Source: Lepidostoma basale
Lineage: Eukaryota > Arthropoda > Insecta > Trichoptera > Lepidostomatidae
Assembly (NCBI GenBank): GCA_022606425.2
Contig: JAHDVF020000106.1
Span: 1,674,001 to 1,738,000 of the forward strand
DNA: 64,000 nt
Direction: 5' to 3'
In this document: one piece after another, positions 53,101 to 60,472 of the stretch
Layout of the letters: every line of letters begins with the position of its first letter
Numbering within the stretch: the first letter of the stretch is position 1
Notes under the pieces: model-generated
The model's database searches: none
What the model saw: the letters and a program-made list of their open reading frames with translations, nothing else
What the model was told of the DNA's origin: nothing
Program-made: the position numbers and the translations under genes

Positions 53101-53817
53101 AAAATGTTATATTCAATTGTTTAATATTAATTTTATTAACATATATGTAACTTGTCAACACATCTGACACGGAGCACAGTAGTAATAGTCCAACATTAAG
53201 GTAACCTAGCACATCAAGAACGTTTGTCTTAACTTCCATGTTCTGTGTACCTAATAATAATTAAAAATTTATGTTTGCAGAATGAAGGATTCCAATTTGA
53301 GTCGGATCCAATCAAAAGCACCAAAACTGACACCAAAGAAATGTTCCCAAACAAATTAAATAATCGAGAAGCAGAGAAAAAATTCAAAAACGGAAGTTTA
53401 CTAGATCCAAACAGCGTGTTCTCAGCTAACCCCCCCTTTTCCGCCACAAAATGGAAACGATTGCAGCGGCTGCAAGACAAACTTCACTCCGGTCTTTTGA
53501 ATAAACAGAACATTACATTGAATGCAAAATTTCAAAATGGAAACTTAACCGAGTCAGTTTCCAAACGTGATGTTGCCAACGGCGAAAATGATTTTTCCTT
53601 TTTCTATAAGATGGTGAAGGGTGGTTCGACACAAACGGCCCAGCTGGGTAAGGATGTTATCAACAACATGTTGGGGTATAAACAATGGAAAGGAAACTCC
53701 TCCGTCTCCGGAAATAAAATTGCTTTCAAAAAGAACGAACCCAATCTCGTGAAAGATGCCAAGGAATTTGACGCCGTTTTTGGTAGAAGGAAACGAATGT
53801 CGCCAGGTCTAAAGTAA
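38172..53817 (+). CDS. ATF6: ATF6, ER-membrane bZIP transcription factor, complete
   Basis: Fourteen coding exons: 38172-38202, 39181-39343, 39439-39524 (or to 39557), 39707-39819, 42611-42704, 43665-44155, 45401-45577, 46210-46361, 47619-47903, 48776-48897, 49332-49523, 50890-51153, 51859-51962, 53281-53817. All introns are GT-AG, all phases agree, and the product is 936 residues (947 with the longer exon 3). ATF6 sits in the ER membrane. On ER stress it moves to the Golgi, is cut by site-1 and site-2 proteases, and its N-terminal bZIP part activates chaperone genes. Order of parts: acidic/serine-rich activation region (1-420), bZIP (about 425-485), one transmembrane segment (about 512-532), lumenal domain with the conserved RRPDTYYLV and QVDCAVLDT motifs, and a long basic tail. 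It is longer than human ATF6-alpha (670). The start exon has only 10 codons plus one base but fits the phase and begins [10 protein letters not shown]. Confidence 0.96.
39439..39557 (+). CDS. ATF6: ATF6 exon 3 with two in-phase donor sites
   Basis: Acceptor TATTTTAG at 39438. Serine-rich ([19 protein letters not shown]), typical of the ATF6 activation region. A donor GTGAGA after 39524 and a second, GTATAA, after 39557 both leave phase 1, so either joins exon 4 as DMYSDLR. The longer form adds 11 residues ([11 protein letters not shown]). The first donor is the better match to consensus. Confidence 0.8.
40210..40670 (+). repeat. LINE-A-related fragments in ATF6 intron 4
   Basis: 40300-40500 resembles LINE-A downstream of the RT (GTGCACAATGGTGTTCTTGC, GAATGAAGGATGGAACTGGC) but is more diverged. 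40618-40668 is a 3' end block with GGTTTGTTG tail. Confidence 0.55.
40778..41491 (-). pseudogene. LINE-A post-RT region
   Basis: 237 open codons: [20 protein letters not shown] (end of the RT thumb), [29 protein letters not shown], the basic [15 protein letters not shown] motif, then a helical end with [18 protein letters not shown]. It is the source of most LINE-A fragments elsewhere. Its frame is offset by one from the RT block. Confidence 0.9.
41508..42155 (-). pseudogene. LINE-A reverse transcriptase palm
   Basis: 215 open codons with the non-LTR RT signature: [48 protein letters not shown] (first catalytic Asp), [18 protein letters not shown] and [13 protein letters not shown] (YADD catalytic box). 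It stops at SNDLMI because of one extra base near 41508, after which the next block continues. Confidence 0.93.
42299..42490. repeat. CAGCGAG/ACCGGTC palindrome in ATF6 intron 4
   Basis: Arms of about 55 bp (AATAATTAAATAAAACAATG and complement) meet at the collapsed hammerhead motif read on the - strand at 42350-42378 (GGC-GAA-ACCGGT-C-GCTG). The right arm continues with the family body to 42490. It ends 120 bp before exon 5. Confidence 0.75.
42924..43400. repeat. LINE-A 3' end and TTAA-type MITE fragment in ATF6 intron 5
   Basis: 42924-43100 is - strand LINE-A starting at CATCACGCCGTTTTCTCGC. 43190-43395 is a GTGCGGCTGG-family MITE relic (CTACATTTGCAGTCC... GTAAATGTAGTCAACCGC) without clean TTAA ends. 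43400-43660 is plain intron. Confidence 0.6.
43665..44155 (+). CDS. ATF6: ATF6 exon 6, central regulatory region
   Basis: The largest internal exon, 491 nt. Proline/serine-rich stretch ([20 protein letters not shown]) followed by a basic segment ([20 protein letters not shown]) and [15 protein letters not shown]. The last segment resembles the KTIIIQ/ILLS motif between the activation and bZIP regions of animal ATF6. No known fold. Likely disordered. Confidence 0.93.
44849..45115 (-). pseudogene. CR1/L2-like LINE ORF C-terminal fragment
   Basis: 88 open codons: [20 protein letters not shown], then [20 protein letters not shown] and [10 protein letters not shown]. The GDRAF-type box with W-N-x-L-P is the C-terminal signature of CR1/L2-clade LINEs. 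Related 3' sequence lies at 44740-44850, 36060-36130 and 52300-52350. Confidence 0.85.
45153..45345. repeat. LINE-A inverted junction forming a 34-bp-arm hairpin
   Basis: CTGCCTTTTAGTAATTGATT to the left and AATCAATTACTTAAAGGCAG to the right of a GAGGAAAACA loop (45153-45232), then + strand LINE-A to the GGTTAGTTAG tail at 45345. Two LINE-A fragments joined head-to-head. Confidence 0.75.
45401..45577 (+). CDS. ATF6: ATF6 exon 7
   Basis: 59 codons, phase 0 at both ends, so it could be skipped without frameshift. Polar sequence [20 protein letters not shown] to [20 protein letters not shown]. Acceptor TTCTCAG, donor CAG|GTAGCT. Confidence 0.92.
45685..45770 (+). mobile_element. tRNA-derived SINE head fragment
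   Basis: ATGACCTTTGTAGCAGAGTG (A box changed) to GGTCCCGGGTTTTCCC (B box changed). The body and tail are missing. Confidence 0.55.
45812..46064. mobile_element. TTAA MITE, GTGCGGCTGG family, complete
   Basis: TTAA 45812-45815, CCCCCATTGTGCAGCTG...TTTGCAGT. Right: ACTGCAAATGTACCCAGCC...AAGGG, TTAA 46061-46064. About 250 bp with inner inverted TTTGCAGT blocks. In ATF6 intron 7. Confidence 0.75.
46210..46361 (+). CDS. ATF6: ATF6 exon 8, start of the basic region
   Basis: Encodes [18 protein letters not shown] to [13 protein letters not shown]. The last residues are the N-terminal half of the bZIP DNA-contact helix. The intron falls inside the basic region at NR|ESAC, in phase 2. Confidence 0.95.
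46465..47580 (-). repeat. LINE-A fragment and LINE 3'-end repeat in ATF6 intron 8
   Basis: 46465-46680 is a diverged - strand LINE-A piece. 46680-47060 begins TTTTTCAAAATTCAAATTAA, the reversed poly-A-like 3' end of a LINE related to those at 28740 and 50590. 47270-47520 contains an inverted repeat (TTGGCCATTACAAAGGTGTT against ACACCTTTGTAATGTCCAGC). The segment GTCAAAAATGAGTTTTTAAT-like also occurs at 940-1060. Confidence 0.5.
47619..47903 (+). CDS. ATF6: ATF6 exon 9, bZIP and transmembrane segment
   Basis: Completes the basic region ([20 protein letters not shown]) and a leucine-zipper heptad run ([17 protein letters not shown]), then a Ser/Pro/Ala linker and a hydrophobic span [20 protein letters not shown]. 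The Asn in the membrane that helps site-2 cleavage is present (N526), but the helix-breaking Pro found three residues later in vertebrate ATF6 is Gly here. Confidence 0.96.
48175..48300. repeat. CAGCGAG/ACCGGTC family, remnant in ATF6 intron 9
   Basis: AACATTGTTCTTTAATACAT and ACTTCCACTTTTGTCTTTAT facing GGACAAAGGTAGAAATAGTT. The central motif is deleted. The TTCAAGAGATTTCA end is kept. Confidence 0.55.
48440..48545. repeat. Fold-back element, CTCGACATGT family, best copy
   Basis: The left arm (- strand hammerhead, 48453-48493) and right arm (+ strand, CTCCCGATGATGAAGGTATA at 48504) are inverted. The right arm stops after the first half of stem II. Located in ATF6 intron 9. Confidence 0.75.
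48453..48490 (-). ncRNA. Hammerhead ribozyme-like motif, CTCGACATGT family
   Basis: Read on the - strand: CCGATGA core (48490-48484; second base C instead of T), extra T, stem II GAAGGT-ATAAA-ACCTTC (six perfect pairs), GAA, palindromic ACATGT, C (cleavage triplet GUC), GAG. The + arm shows CTC before the core, which would pair with GAG as stem I. A single core change separates it from consensus. Confidence 0.65.
48776..49523 (+). CDS. ATF6: ATF6 exons 10-11, start of the lumenal domain
   Basis: Exons 48776-48897 and 49332-49523. After the membrane come [15 protein letters not shown] and [22 protein letters not shown] fits the RxxL-type site-1 protease recognition and is in the expected place about 20 residues past the membrane. 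SARL is an alternative. Exon 11 gives [20 protein letters not shown], the counterpart of the LRGWV helix of vertebrate ATF6. The donor CACA|GTCAGT is weak but keeps phase 1. Confidence 0.9.
48955..49160. repeat. Repeat fragments in ATF6 intron 10
   Basis: 48963-49010 (CTAGCGGACCCGGTAACGC) is a short piece of a widespread insect repeat of uncertain class. 49050-49160 is a - strand LINE-A piece. Confidence 0.45.
49630..50170 (-). repeat. LINE 3'-end repeat carrying a nested MITE
   Basis: 49640-49792 and 50107-50170 match 28740-29050 on either side of an uninterrupted TTAA. The intervening 49793-50106 is a MITE. In ATF6 intron 11. A further reversed LINE 3' end is at 50590-50760 (CAAATCAGTTTATTTACTCA). 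Confidence 0.7.
49793..50106. mobile_element. TTAA MITE, CACCCTA family, with empty-site proof
   Basis: TTAA 49793-49796, TCACCCTAGGTAT at the left, GGTAAGGCGG at the right, TTAA 50103-50106. The paralogous LINE at 28740 has a single TTAA at 28959-28962 in the same context, so the target duplication is directly visible. The second copy of the MITE is 56349-56676. Confidence 0.88.
50890..51153 (+). CDS. ATF6: ATF6 exon 12, lumenal domain
   Basis: Ser/Pro/Glu-rich lead ([19 protein letters not shown]) followed by the conserved lumenal core [33 protein letters not shown]. This matches the RRRGDTFYVV/LLLPAT block used to assign the gene to ATF6. NHT is a possible N-glycosylation site. GC is very high. 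Confidence 0.95.
51402..51619. mobile_element. MITE with GGCAGAAACATACTATTAAC terminal repeats
   Basis: Left end GGCAGAAACATACTATTAAC at 51402 and perfect complement ending at 51619. About 218 bp, with CACGCCACG/CGTGGCGTG subterminal repeats and CpG-rich interior. Target duplication is not clear. In ATF6 intron 12. A GTGCGGCTGG-family end lies just upstream (51340-51384). Confidence 0.75.
51859..51962 (+). CDS. ATF6: ATF6 exon 13, lumenal domain
   Basis: [19 protein letters not shown] then [13 protein letters not shown]. The QVDC Cys is the counterpart of a lumenal Cys involved in the disulfide switch of vertebrate ATF6. PHYLM matches PPYLR. Ends in phase 0. Confidence 0.95.
52045..52480 (-). 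repeat. LINE-A fragments in ATF6 intron 13
   Basis: Diverged - strand LINE-A (CATCGCGGATTTTCACCAG end block; later TACGTCATTTATCTTTGTTT and CCTTATTTTGCCGGTTCCAT, matching 41170-41220) interrupted by an AAT repeat and a CR1/L2-type piece at 52290-52350. Confidence 0.65.
52484..53073. mobile_element. pogo/Tigger-like MITE
   Basis: TA then CAGTAAAAGTCCGTTAATTC at 52486. Right: GAATTAACGGAATTTTACTG, TA, ending 53073. About 590 bp. Subterminal TTCGAATTTTT repeats occur on both sides. No coding remnant recognised. In ATF6 intron 13. Confidence 0.85.
53281..53817 (+). CDS. ATF6: ATF6 exon 14, lumenal C-terminal tail
   Basis: 178 codons and TAA. Lys/Asn/Phe-rich, AT-rich coding ([40 protein letters not shown]; ending KRMSPGLK), in contrast to the GC-rich exons 8-13. 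No resemblance to the short vertebrate C terminus. NIT and NLT are possible glycosylation sites. The frame joins exon 13 in phase 0 at LM|NEGF. Confidence 0.88.
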   Translation, partial: NEGFQFESDPIKSTKTDTKEMFPNKLNNREAEKKFKNGSLLDPNSVFSANPPFSATKWKRLQRLQDKLHSGLLNKQNITLNAKFQNGNLTESVSKRDVANGENDFSFFYKMVKGGSTQTAQLGKDVINNMLGYKQWKGNSSVSGNKIAFKKNEPNLVKDAKEFDAVFGRRKRMSPGLK

Positions 53818-55090
53818 ATCATTTTGATCTGACAGTTATCTACTGAAGTACCTACTTAACTTGTTTGTCATTTTGACGTACTAACATTTTTTTAAACATA
53901 CAAATTAGGCTAATGAATTGAGTATTACTAGTACTTTGTTTAGACTCGACTTTAACTAGATTCTTAGAATCTAAAATGTATTACGAAATAGAGATTTATT
54001 TATTATTCTATCGTTAGGAGATTATTATTTTAAAGTTAACGCATGACCGGTTTTAAATGTTTAGACTTTGTAAAAATATATTTAAAATAGTGTCACTAAA
54101 TAGTTTCTTGTATATTTATAGTGCTCTGCCATCATTAAGAAGTGTGTTAAATATATATTATTGTTCTTTACTATATTTAGAACAGATCTTTCAAGGCAAT
54201 CGTGAATACTAAAAGAGAATATTTCTTGTTGTTCCTCTCCTACCGGAGGTTGGTCAGCATCATGGCTGTTTTATAAACAGAATTTCCCTTTTCTCCCGAC
54301 ACTTGGTTTTCCATTAACTTTACCTTGGGCAATCGTTGCAGCACTTTGTATTTAAGGTTTCTCATAATGTGCCCCAAGTATTCCAGTTTCCTGCACTTTA
54401 TAGTCTTGACAATTTCTTTTTTCTAATATGTTTCAATAACCGGAATTTATTATAGCAGAATTCTAAAATCTTCTTCTTTGCTAGTCTTCTTCCCTCCACT
54501 GCTGGATATAGGCCTCTTCCAATTTCCTCCACTCTATCCTGCCCCCTTTGTATCCAAGATTTTCCTTAAGGTGGCCTTCCGACACTTGGCCTATTTTCCC
54601 GTGGTCTCCAACTGAGTATCCTGGGATCTTTCTAAAATGTTAAATAATAATAAAGGTAAAAGAAAAGTAACAGATATTTGTCACATTTCCTTAAGAGGGG
54701 AGTCCTGTGTGTAGTATTTTGTACATAGATTTTCTTAATAAAGGCAGCATTCTATTAATGTGAACTTCTACGCCTTGATGATAAGACTTGGACCCGTATC
54801 TGTCTCCCTAGAATAGTGTAGAAACTTCGAGTCTTTGTACTAAATTGTACTTCTTACTGTTTTAATATTATTAAATATTGAATAATTGTATGTACATATT
54901 GAGAAAACAATATTATAATTGTTATTGTCCAACCGTACTCATTTTTTTATTAGATTAAAAATTATCTGATGTTAAATTATTTATTCGTTATCAAAAAATA
55001 TTATTTATTTTCAAATGACTTCTAAATTTCATATTTTAACTGTTATTTTTATTTTGTATTATTGTATATAAATTTTATTTATCTTAATAA
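53818..55090 (+). other. ATF6 3' flank with LINE-C fragment
   Basis: Likely 3' UTR begins at 53818. An AATAAA is at 54737-54742. 54210-54420 on the - strand reads a broken RTE-like C-terminal region (KYKVLQRLPKVK), and 54468-54610 is another reversed LINE 3' end (CCACTGCTGGATATAGGCCT). So if transcripts reach 54760, they include LINE sequence. Confidence 0.5.
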
Positions 55091-55094
55091 TATA

Positions 55095-55292
55095 TACAGT
55101 CGAACTGGGTTATTACGATCTTGGAAATAGCGAGATCTCGGATGTAACAAGGAAACAGATATTTCACATCTTTATGTGAAGGGTATTTATGTAAGCATTT
55201 CAAAATATCTATTCTCTGATATAACGAATAATGCTTATAATCATCAAATTAAGTCAGTCCCATCTTACTAGTAATAACCAAGTTTGACTGTA
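55095..55292. mobile_element. pogo-like MITE related to 22108-23087
   Basis: TA, CAGTCGAACTGGGTTATTAC at the left, GTAATAACCAAGTTTGACTG, TA at the right. 198 bp. The interior is just the two subterminal regions of the larger element joined, a typical deletion derivative. Confidence 0.85.
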
Positions 55293-56348
55293 TATACATA
55301 CGCAACACGTTTTTTTATTTAATATGAAGAGGTTGTGGTTAAGAAATATCTGTAAAAATAGTTAGGAATACGAAATATTATAATAGCATAAGAATTTCGC
55401 ACAATCCCGTACACTATGCCCCAGGATTAAAAACATTTCATTGACTAACCATTAGACCGCTAGTCAAACACTACTCTATCTGTTATCACTACGCGGCACA
55501 TTTTGAATAAAATGTCACTTTTAAAACAATATTTTCCTATAAACCAAATGATTGTAGCAATAATTGATTATATCAATATCTTCCTCCGATATCAAAGAAT
55601 CAATAAACACTTGTTAATCTGACTAAAGTCAGCCGCTGTCGGCAAAGAGTTTATTAAAAGCCGTATTTCTTAATAGGTAAATTTGCAATTGACATTGTCT
55701 TGTATTATGTATTGTAGTTTTAACTAATTTGTACAATTTATTGATTGATGAGCGTACATAGCAATATTAATCGTAGTGTTTGTGGCATTGAAGGATATTC
55801 ACTTCAGCCCGCGTGTAATACATAGATGTGTAGTGTAGTCGGCATTGTAAAATTTCTCCTAGTTGCCCTTTGGATTTTAGCCAGTTAAAATGTCTACTGT
55901 CTGTGTTATTCAGAATTTTCTATCGTAACCTTCTTGTGGCAGAATTTTTTTGATAAATAAAATTTTAAAAATGGATTGATTGTCTGTGCTATAAAATGGG
56001 TGAGGTTCTCTCTGTGGCTGTCAAATATGACAAATGATGACCAAATCATAATTGGAGCCAAACAAAATTGGCATAAAATATAAAACACAGTTTTTATGTC
56101 GTATCATTAAATTTTTGTTGACTAACTAATTCAAATATTTAACCTCTCATGTAGTAAGAAATTAATGACATTTACAAAACAGCATTTTTCCAGTTTTTAA
56201 AACGTGTAAATACACCAATAGATGTACTTTAGTGTGTAGGTAGTCCAAATTTTTGCTTAATTTGAAAATATTGGAGAAATTATAAATGAGCCCCAAGCAT
56301 GGGGCCACATCTATCTGACCATTTATTCAATAACGGAAATAAAGCAAT
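55293..56348. other. AT-rich intergenic stretch, no gene recognised
   Basis: No credible ORF, RNA gene or transposon end seen. Confidence 0.5.
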
Positions 56349-56676
56349 TTAACCACCCTACCTATTTGAACGTACGTGATACGTTCACTTTGACTGTACC
56401 ATTCTACGATATCCCGTATCACGTAATGGCGTGAGAAAAAGTAATGTACCTATAATGTACAAAGTTTTAGGGATAAGCGCGTGTGCCATCAAAACTTGAG
56501 CACAAGTCTTCATAAATATGATAGTCCTACAAGGGGCAGGCCAAGTGTGCGGCCGAGTATTTGACCTTTCGTAATTTAAAAAAAATAAAATTAGTGTATA
56601 ATTAAATTTCATTAATAAAAAACCTGCTTATTTTTTGCACGTTTCTCGGAAAATAACCCAAAGGTAGGGCGGTTAA
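56349..56676. mobile_element. TTAA MITE, CACCCTA family, copy 2
   Basis: TTAA 56349-56352, CCACCCTACCT at the left, AGGTAGGGCGG then TTAA 56673-56676 at the right. About 328 bp. The interior matches 49793-50106 throughout (GAACGTACGTGATACG; CAAGGGGCAGGC). Confidence 0.88.
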
Positions 56677-58730
56677 AAATGAAAGATGGCATGTGTGTAA
56701 ATAAATGTATATTTATTTAAAATATTATTTCTTATGAATGTATAATTTACGTACTTTCCAGTAATTGTGTGAACATAGTATATGGGCACGTTTCCAAGAT
56801 AATATTATGTGTGAAGGAATTGAGGGTTGTCGAGTGAGTTTATTTGTTAATATGGTGGTGATGGCCGTGTAGTAAGCTGTAAGATAAGATGTGATACTCT
56901 ACATTATCATTGTTTGTTTATTTATAAGTACCCTGTTTATTATTTTAGTGTGTAAATTAATTATATACATATAATATATAAAAGGCAAAACAATTTTTTT
57001 TCAACAGGGCTAATTTGAAATGGTATATTTAGATTTTGGGATGCATGATCGTTCCATTTCGGTCTAAACAATTCTAATTCGCTCAAACATCAGATGTTGA
57101 GAATTTGAAAAAGCTTTATTAATATCATTATAACTTAAATGTAAAATTTTGTAAATATATATTATATATTTTTTGCGAAGATTACATTGATAAATTATCA
57201 ACCATGAAGCGAAGAAATAGGGCGGGTGCTTAAAGAAATATATAATTGTAATAAAATCAATAAAAATGCATTTAGTTTCTCTATGCTGCTTCAACTTCAA
57301 CCATTCAGAATTAGTGTGTATTAAAAATCACAAAATGAAATGGATGTTTAATTGAAATGTAATGATTTATTGTCGAGTATTGTCTTAGTAGCCCTTAATG
57401 ATAGTTTCTACAATATTTATATTTAAGATAAGACAATACCTGCGTTTTGATCTCGTAACCAGTTTCCTAATGATTCAGTTCCATATTAAATATATTGTAA
57501 CGCTTAAATAAACCTTCAGGAATATTCTACAAGTAAAAACTAATTATTTGACTTGTAGAAATGTTGAAAATTTTACAATTGATTTGTTAACAACAATATT
57601 TTTAATATGTCTCACATTATTTATGGTAATACAACTCTTGCAGAGTTCTGGTGTCACCATCAGCTCTCTCTTGTCTCAGTTAGCCATCATCGGCAGTCCC
57701 TCGTCTCCGAGGAAGACTGTCCTTCACGGTTGTGGGTCCGCATGTGGCTTAAGAGTCCAATCCTGGACCCACACACTCTGGGACATCTAGGACAGCCATC
57801 ACTCTCCCGATGGTCTCTCCTTCCTTCTCCTCTCTGTGGCGTCGTCTCTGTGCTGTGCTTCAAAGTCCTGCGTTGTTATTCTCCATCTAAGTCTGTCTTC
57901 TGCAGTCTTTTCTCAGCATTCACTATCACAATATTAGATGAAGATGCCAATTAGCCATCACAATGTCTATGAAACTCTGTCACGATCTGATGACGTTGAC
58001 CCTTTAATTGATTTAACATCTACCAGGAGGACTATCGCACAAATAAATGAAATATTTCCATATTAAATGGAAGAAACCTCCTAAACTAACATAATTTAAT
58101 GTCTGGTTCACCACAGTACTAAATTAGAAAGGTGTTGACATATCACAAATAGTCGGATAATACATACCCGTGCCAATTTTCGTAAAACTGATCTAAAATA
58201 TAATTAAACATGTAAAATTATGTATCTTATATCTTTATTAGAATCTTGTGGTACAAGTCCGTATTTAGTTATATAGTTTTAATATACAGGTATATCTATA
58301 GTTTCCTCACTTTTTCATTTGTTCCATAGAATGTTGTAGACTTTAATTGTTTTATCTGTGAAAGACATGCAATCCAACTACCACGTAGTGCAATACGTAT
58401 GACCAAAAATTATTGTTTGTAATAAATACGATTTATAATATACGATAAAAATATGTGTCACCGTAAATTTAAGAAAAATGATTTTGTACAAAAATATTTT
58501 TAGTTTGAACTTTTCTGTATATTTTGCTTAACCCAATGAAAAGGAGCATTTATTCAATTTACATATTTGAAAAAAGACATGAATTGTTTAACAATATCAT
58601 ACAAATAAAAATATAAATTTCTTTCTATTATGGTTTCACTTTGACATAATTATTTCTTTTAAAAAAAGTGTTTTTTTTTAATTAATTTCTATTCCCCGGT
58701 TTTAAATGTTCGCTTGTTTAATTTTGATTA
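56677..58730. other. Intergenic, one GC-richer repeat block
   Basis: Mostly AT-rich. 57640-57960 is a GC-richer block (GGCAGTCCCTCGTCTCCGAG; GGTCTCTCCTTCCTTCTCC) resembling the reversed end of an old retroelement, but no frame supports a call. An inverted repeat surrounds 57380-57440 (TATTGTCTTAGTAG / AAGATAAGACAATA). Confidence 0.45.
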
Positions 58731-58734
58731 AAAC

Positions 58735-59400
58735 ATCAGTTTTCAAGAAGTCTTTTTATGTTTTACGGGAGTGACATATTTTGCCTTGCTGAGGCATTAT
58801 CAAATGTTCAAACAGACACTTTTATAAATATTTATTATAGAGTTTTACATCACTCTTCAAGAAACAATAAAGACTTAGTTTATGAATATTATATCACTAT
58901 TATGTATGGAAAATAACAAGACCATTGACTATAGTCAATCAATGAAGTTGTATCTATTATTGAGGAAAACATTCATTTTTGGTAATATTAAAATACAAGG
59001 GAGTGACATTTTCCTCTTGCTAGGGCATTATCAAATGATATTTGATAGTGCTCTAGAAGAAACGTGTTTCTCCCTTCTACAAAACTCTCAATTTCATCTT
59101 TATGAAATAATAAATATAAAGACTAATATCAAGGATTTACATCAATGATATTAGAATTTATTTTACAATCTTCAATGTGAGCAGAACCCATGTCCCCTTG
59201 ATCAGGAGCCAAGCGTTCTATCCCCTAGAATTGTTTCCCAACCCACCATCTTGTTTCTTGAAGAATGATGTAAAACTCCATATTTCATTTAATGAAAACA
59301 TGTGTTTCAGCTTTGCTTTGGCCTCGCTAAGGCACTATCAAATATAGTGAAAATCAAATCCGTAACTGTTTATACCTTAACTAATGACTAATGAATATTT
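58735..59400. repeat. Cluster of ACATGT-family fold-back fragments
   Basis: Three partial copies: 58735-58875, 58880-59160 (its GGGCATTATCAAATGATATT / TTTGATAGTGCTCTAGAAG centre is palindromic) and 59255-59400. All have damaged hammerhead cores and GTTCAAGAAACAAT/TTCTTGAAGAATGATG ends. 59180-59235 and 48595-48655 share a reversed tRNA-like TCCCCTAGA block. Confidence 0.6.
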
Positions 59401-60202
59401 AATATGATGATATCCCTAGAAAGGTGTGATTTTTTCAATATTAAATATTTCTTGACGTCAACGATACATTGTTACATTCCTCTATACTGGTCTATGTTTA
59501 ATTGTTTCTAATTTGAAATAAATATTGTATCTACATTGAAGTGAAGAGATAGGTTGTAATATAATTTAGTTATCAAATAGGACGTACACCGGGGGCTGCT
59601 TCTAAAAATACTTAAAGGAAATGTGTGTTAAAGGAGTGAATTGTGAAGCAGGCTGTGGCCAAACATAACTTGCATTTTACTAAATGGATGAATGAAGATT
59701 GATCCAGTTGGTAGATATTCAAAATAGTTTTATTTTTTGTATATTTGTTTGAAAAGCACAGATTATATATTTTTTACACTGTTTTCTTTTACCTCAAAGA
59801 ATGTTTAATAAAGTTTGATTTTAAACCTACAATTTGTTCATTATTGAATTATTTTAATTGATATCCATTTGATAAAGTTACAGCAGGGATGAAAATGATA
59901 AAGGGTAACTGAAAGCTTATGATTTTTAAGGATCAAAGCAAAAAAAATCTCTTAAAATGCACTATTCAAACAGCAATTTAAATCATAAATGGATTTCAAA
60001 ATTGAATATCATATATGTATTAGAAGAAACATGTTGGATAGATATCGCACTTCAATTGTATTTGTTTAATTAATATATTCTGAGATGGTAGGCAACGTCA
60101 TGTGGCGCCCAGCTGACCATGTTACACGGAGGGTAATAGAAGTGTTCAACCCCCCACCATTTTCATTTCATATATAACCCTAACAAAATTTGATAAAGGT
60201 AC

Positions 60203-60234
60203 CAGAAAATGGCAGCGTGCTGTCGAAACCGGTC
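60203..60234 (+). repeat. Hammerhead-like relic, GAAACCGGTC type
   Basis: CAGAAAA (two changes from CTGANGA), T, GGCAG-CGTG-CTGTC hairpin, GAA, ACCGGT, C. Same spacing as the other families including the extra base before stem II. No inverted partner was found. The two GTTACACGGAGGGTA blocks at 60120 and 60314 are direct repeats around it. Confidence 0.45.
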
Positions 60235-60472
60235 AAGGGCATAAACGTCAGTGGATTTTAACTATGTAAATACGAGTATACATTTTAAAAAGATTTTTTA
60301 CAATTTATTATCTTAATAGAAGTGTTACACGGAGGGTAGGCCCAAATTGACATGGATGGGACTCGTTCAAAGTTTTAAAAGCGATCAGATGCCACCCAGG
60401 ACAGATAGCCCTGGAGATCCTATACAAGAAATACTAGGGACAAGACTAGGAAGAAAATATATATTCTCTATG

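Noticed and set aside
7131..60234. A Penelope-like reverse transcriptase driving the hammerhead elements
   Set aside because: No RT with Penelope features or GIY-YIG endonuclease was found. The only RT here is an RTE-like LINE. The link to Penelope-like elements rests on the ribozyme type alone.
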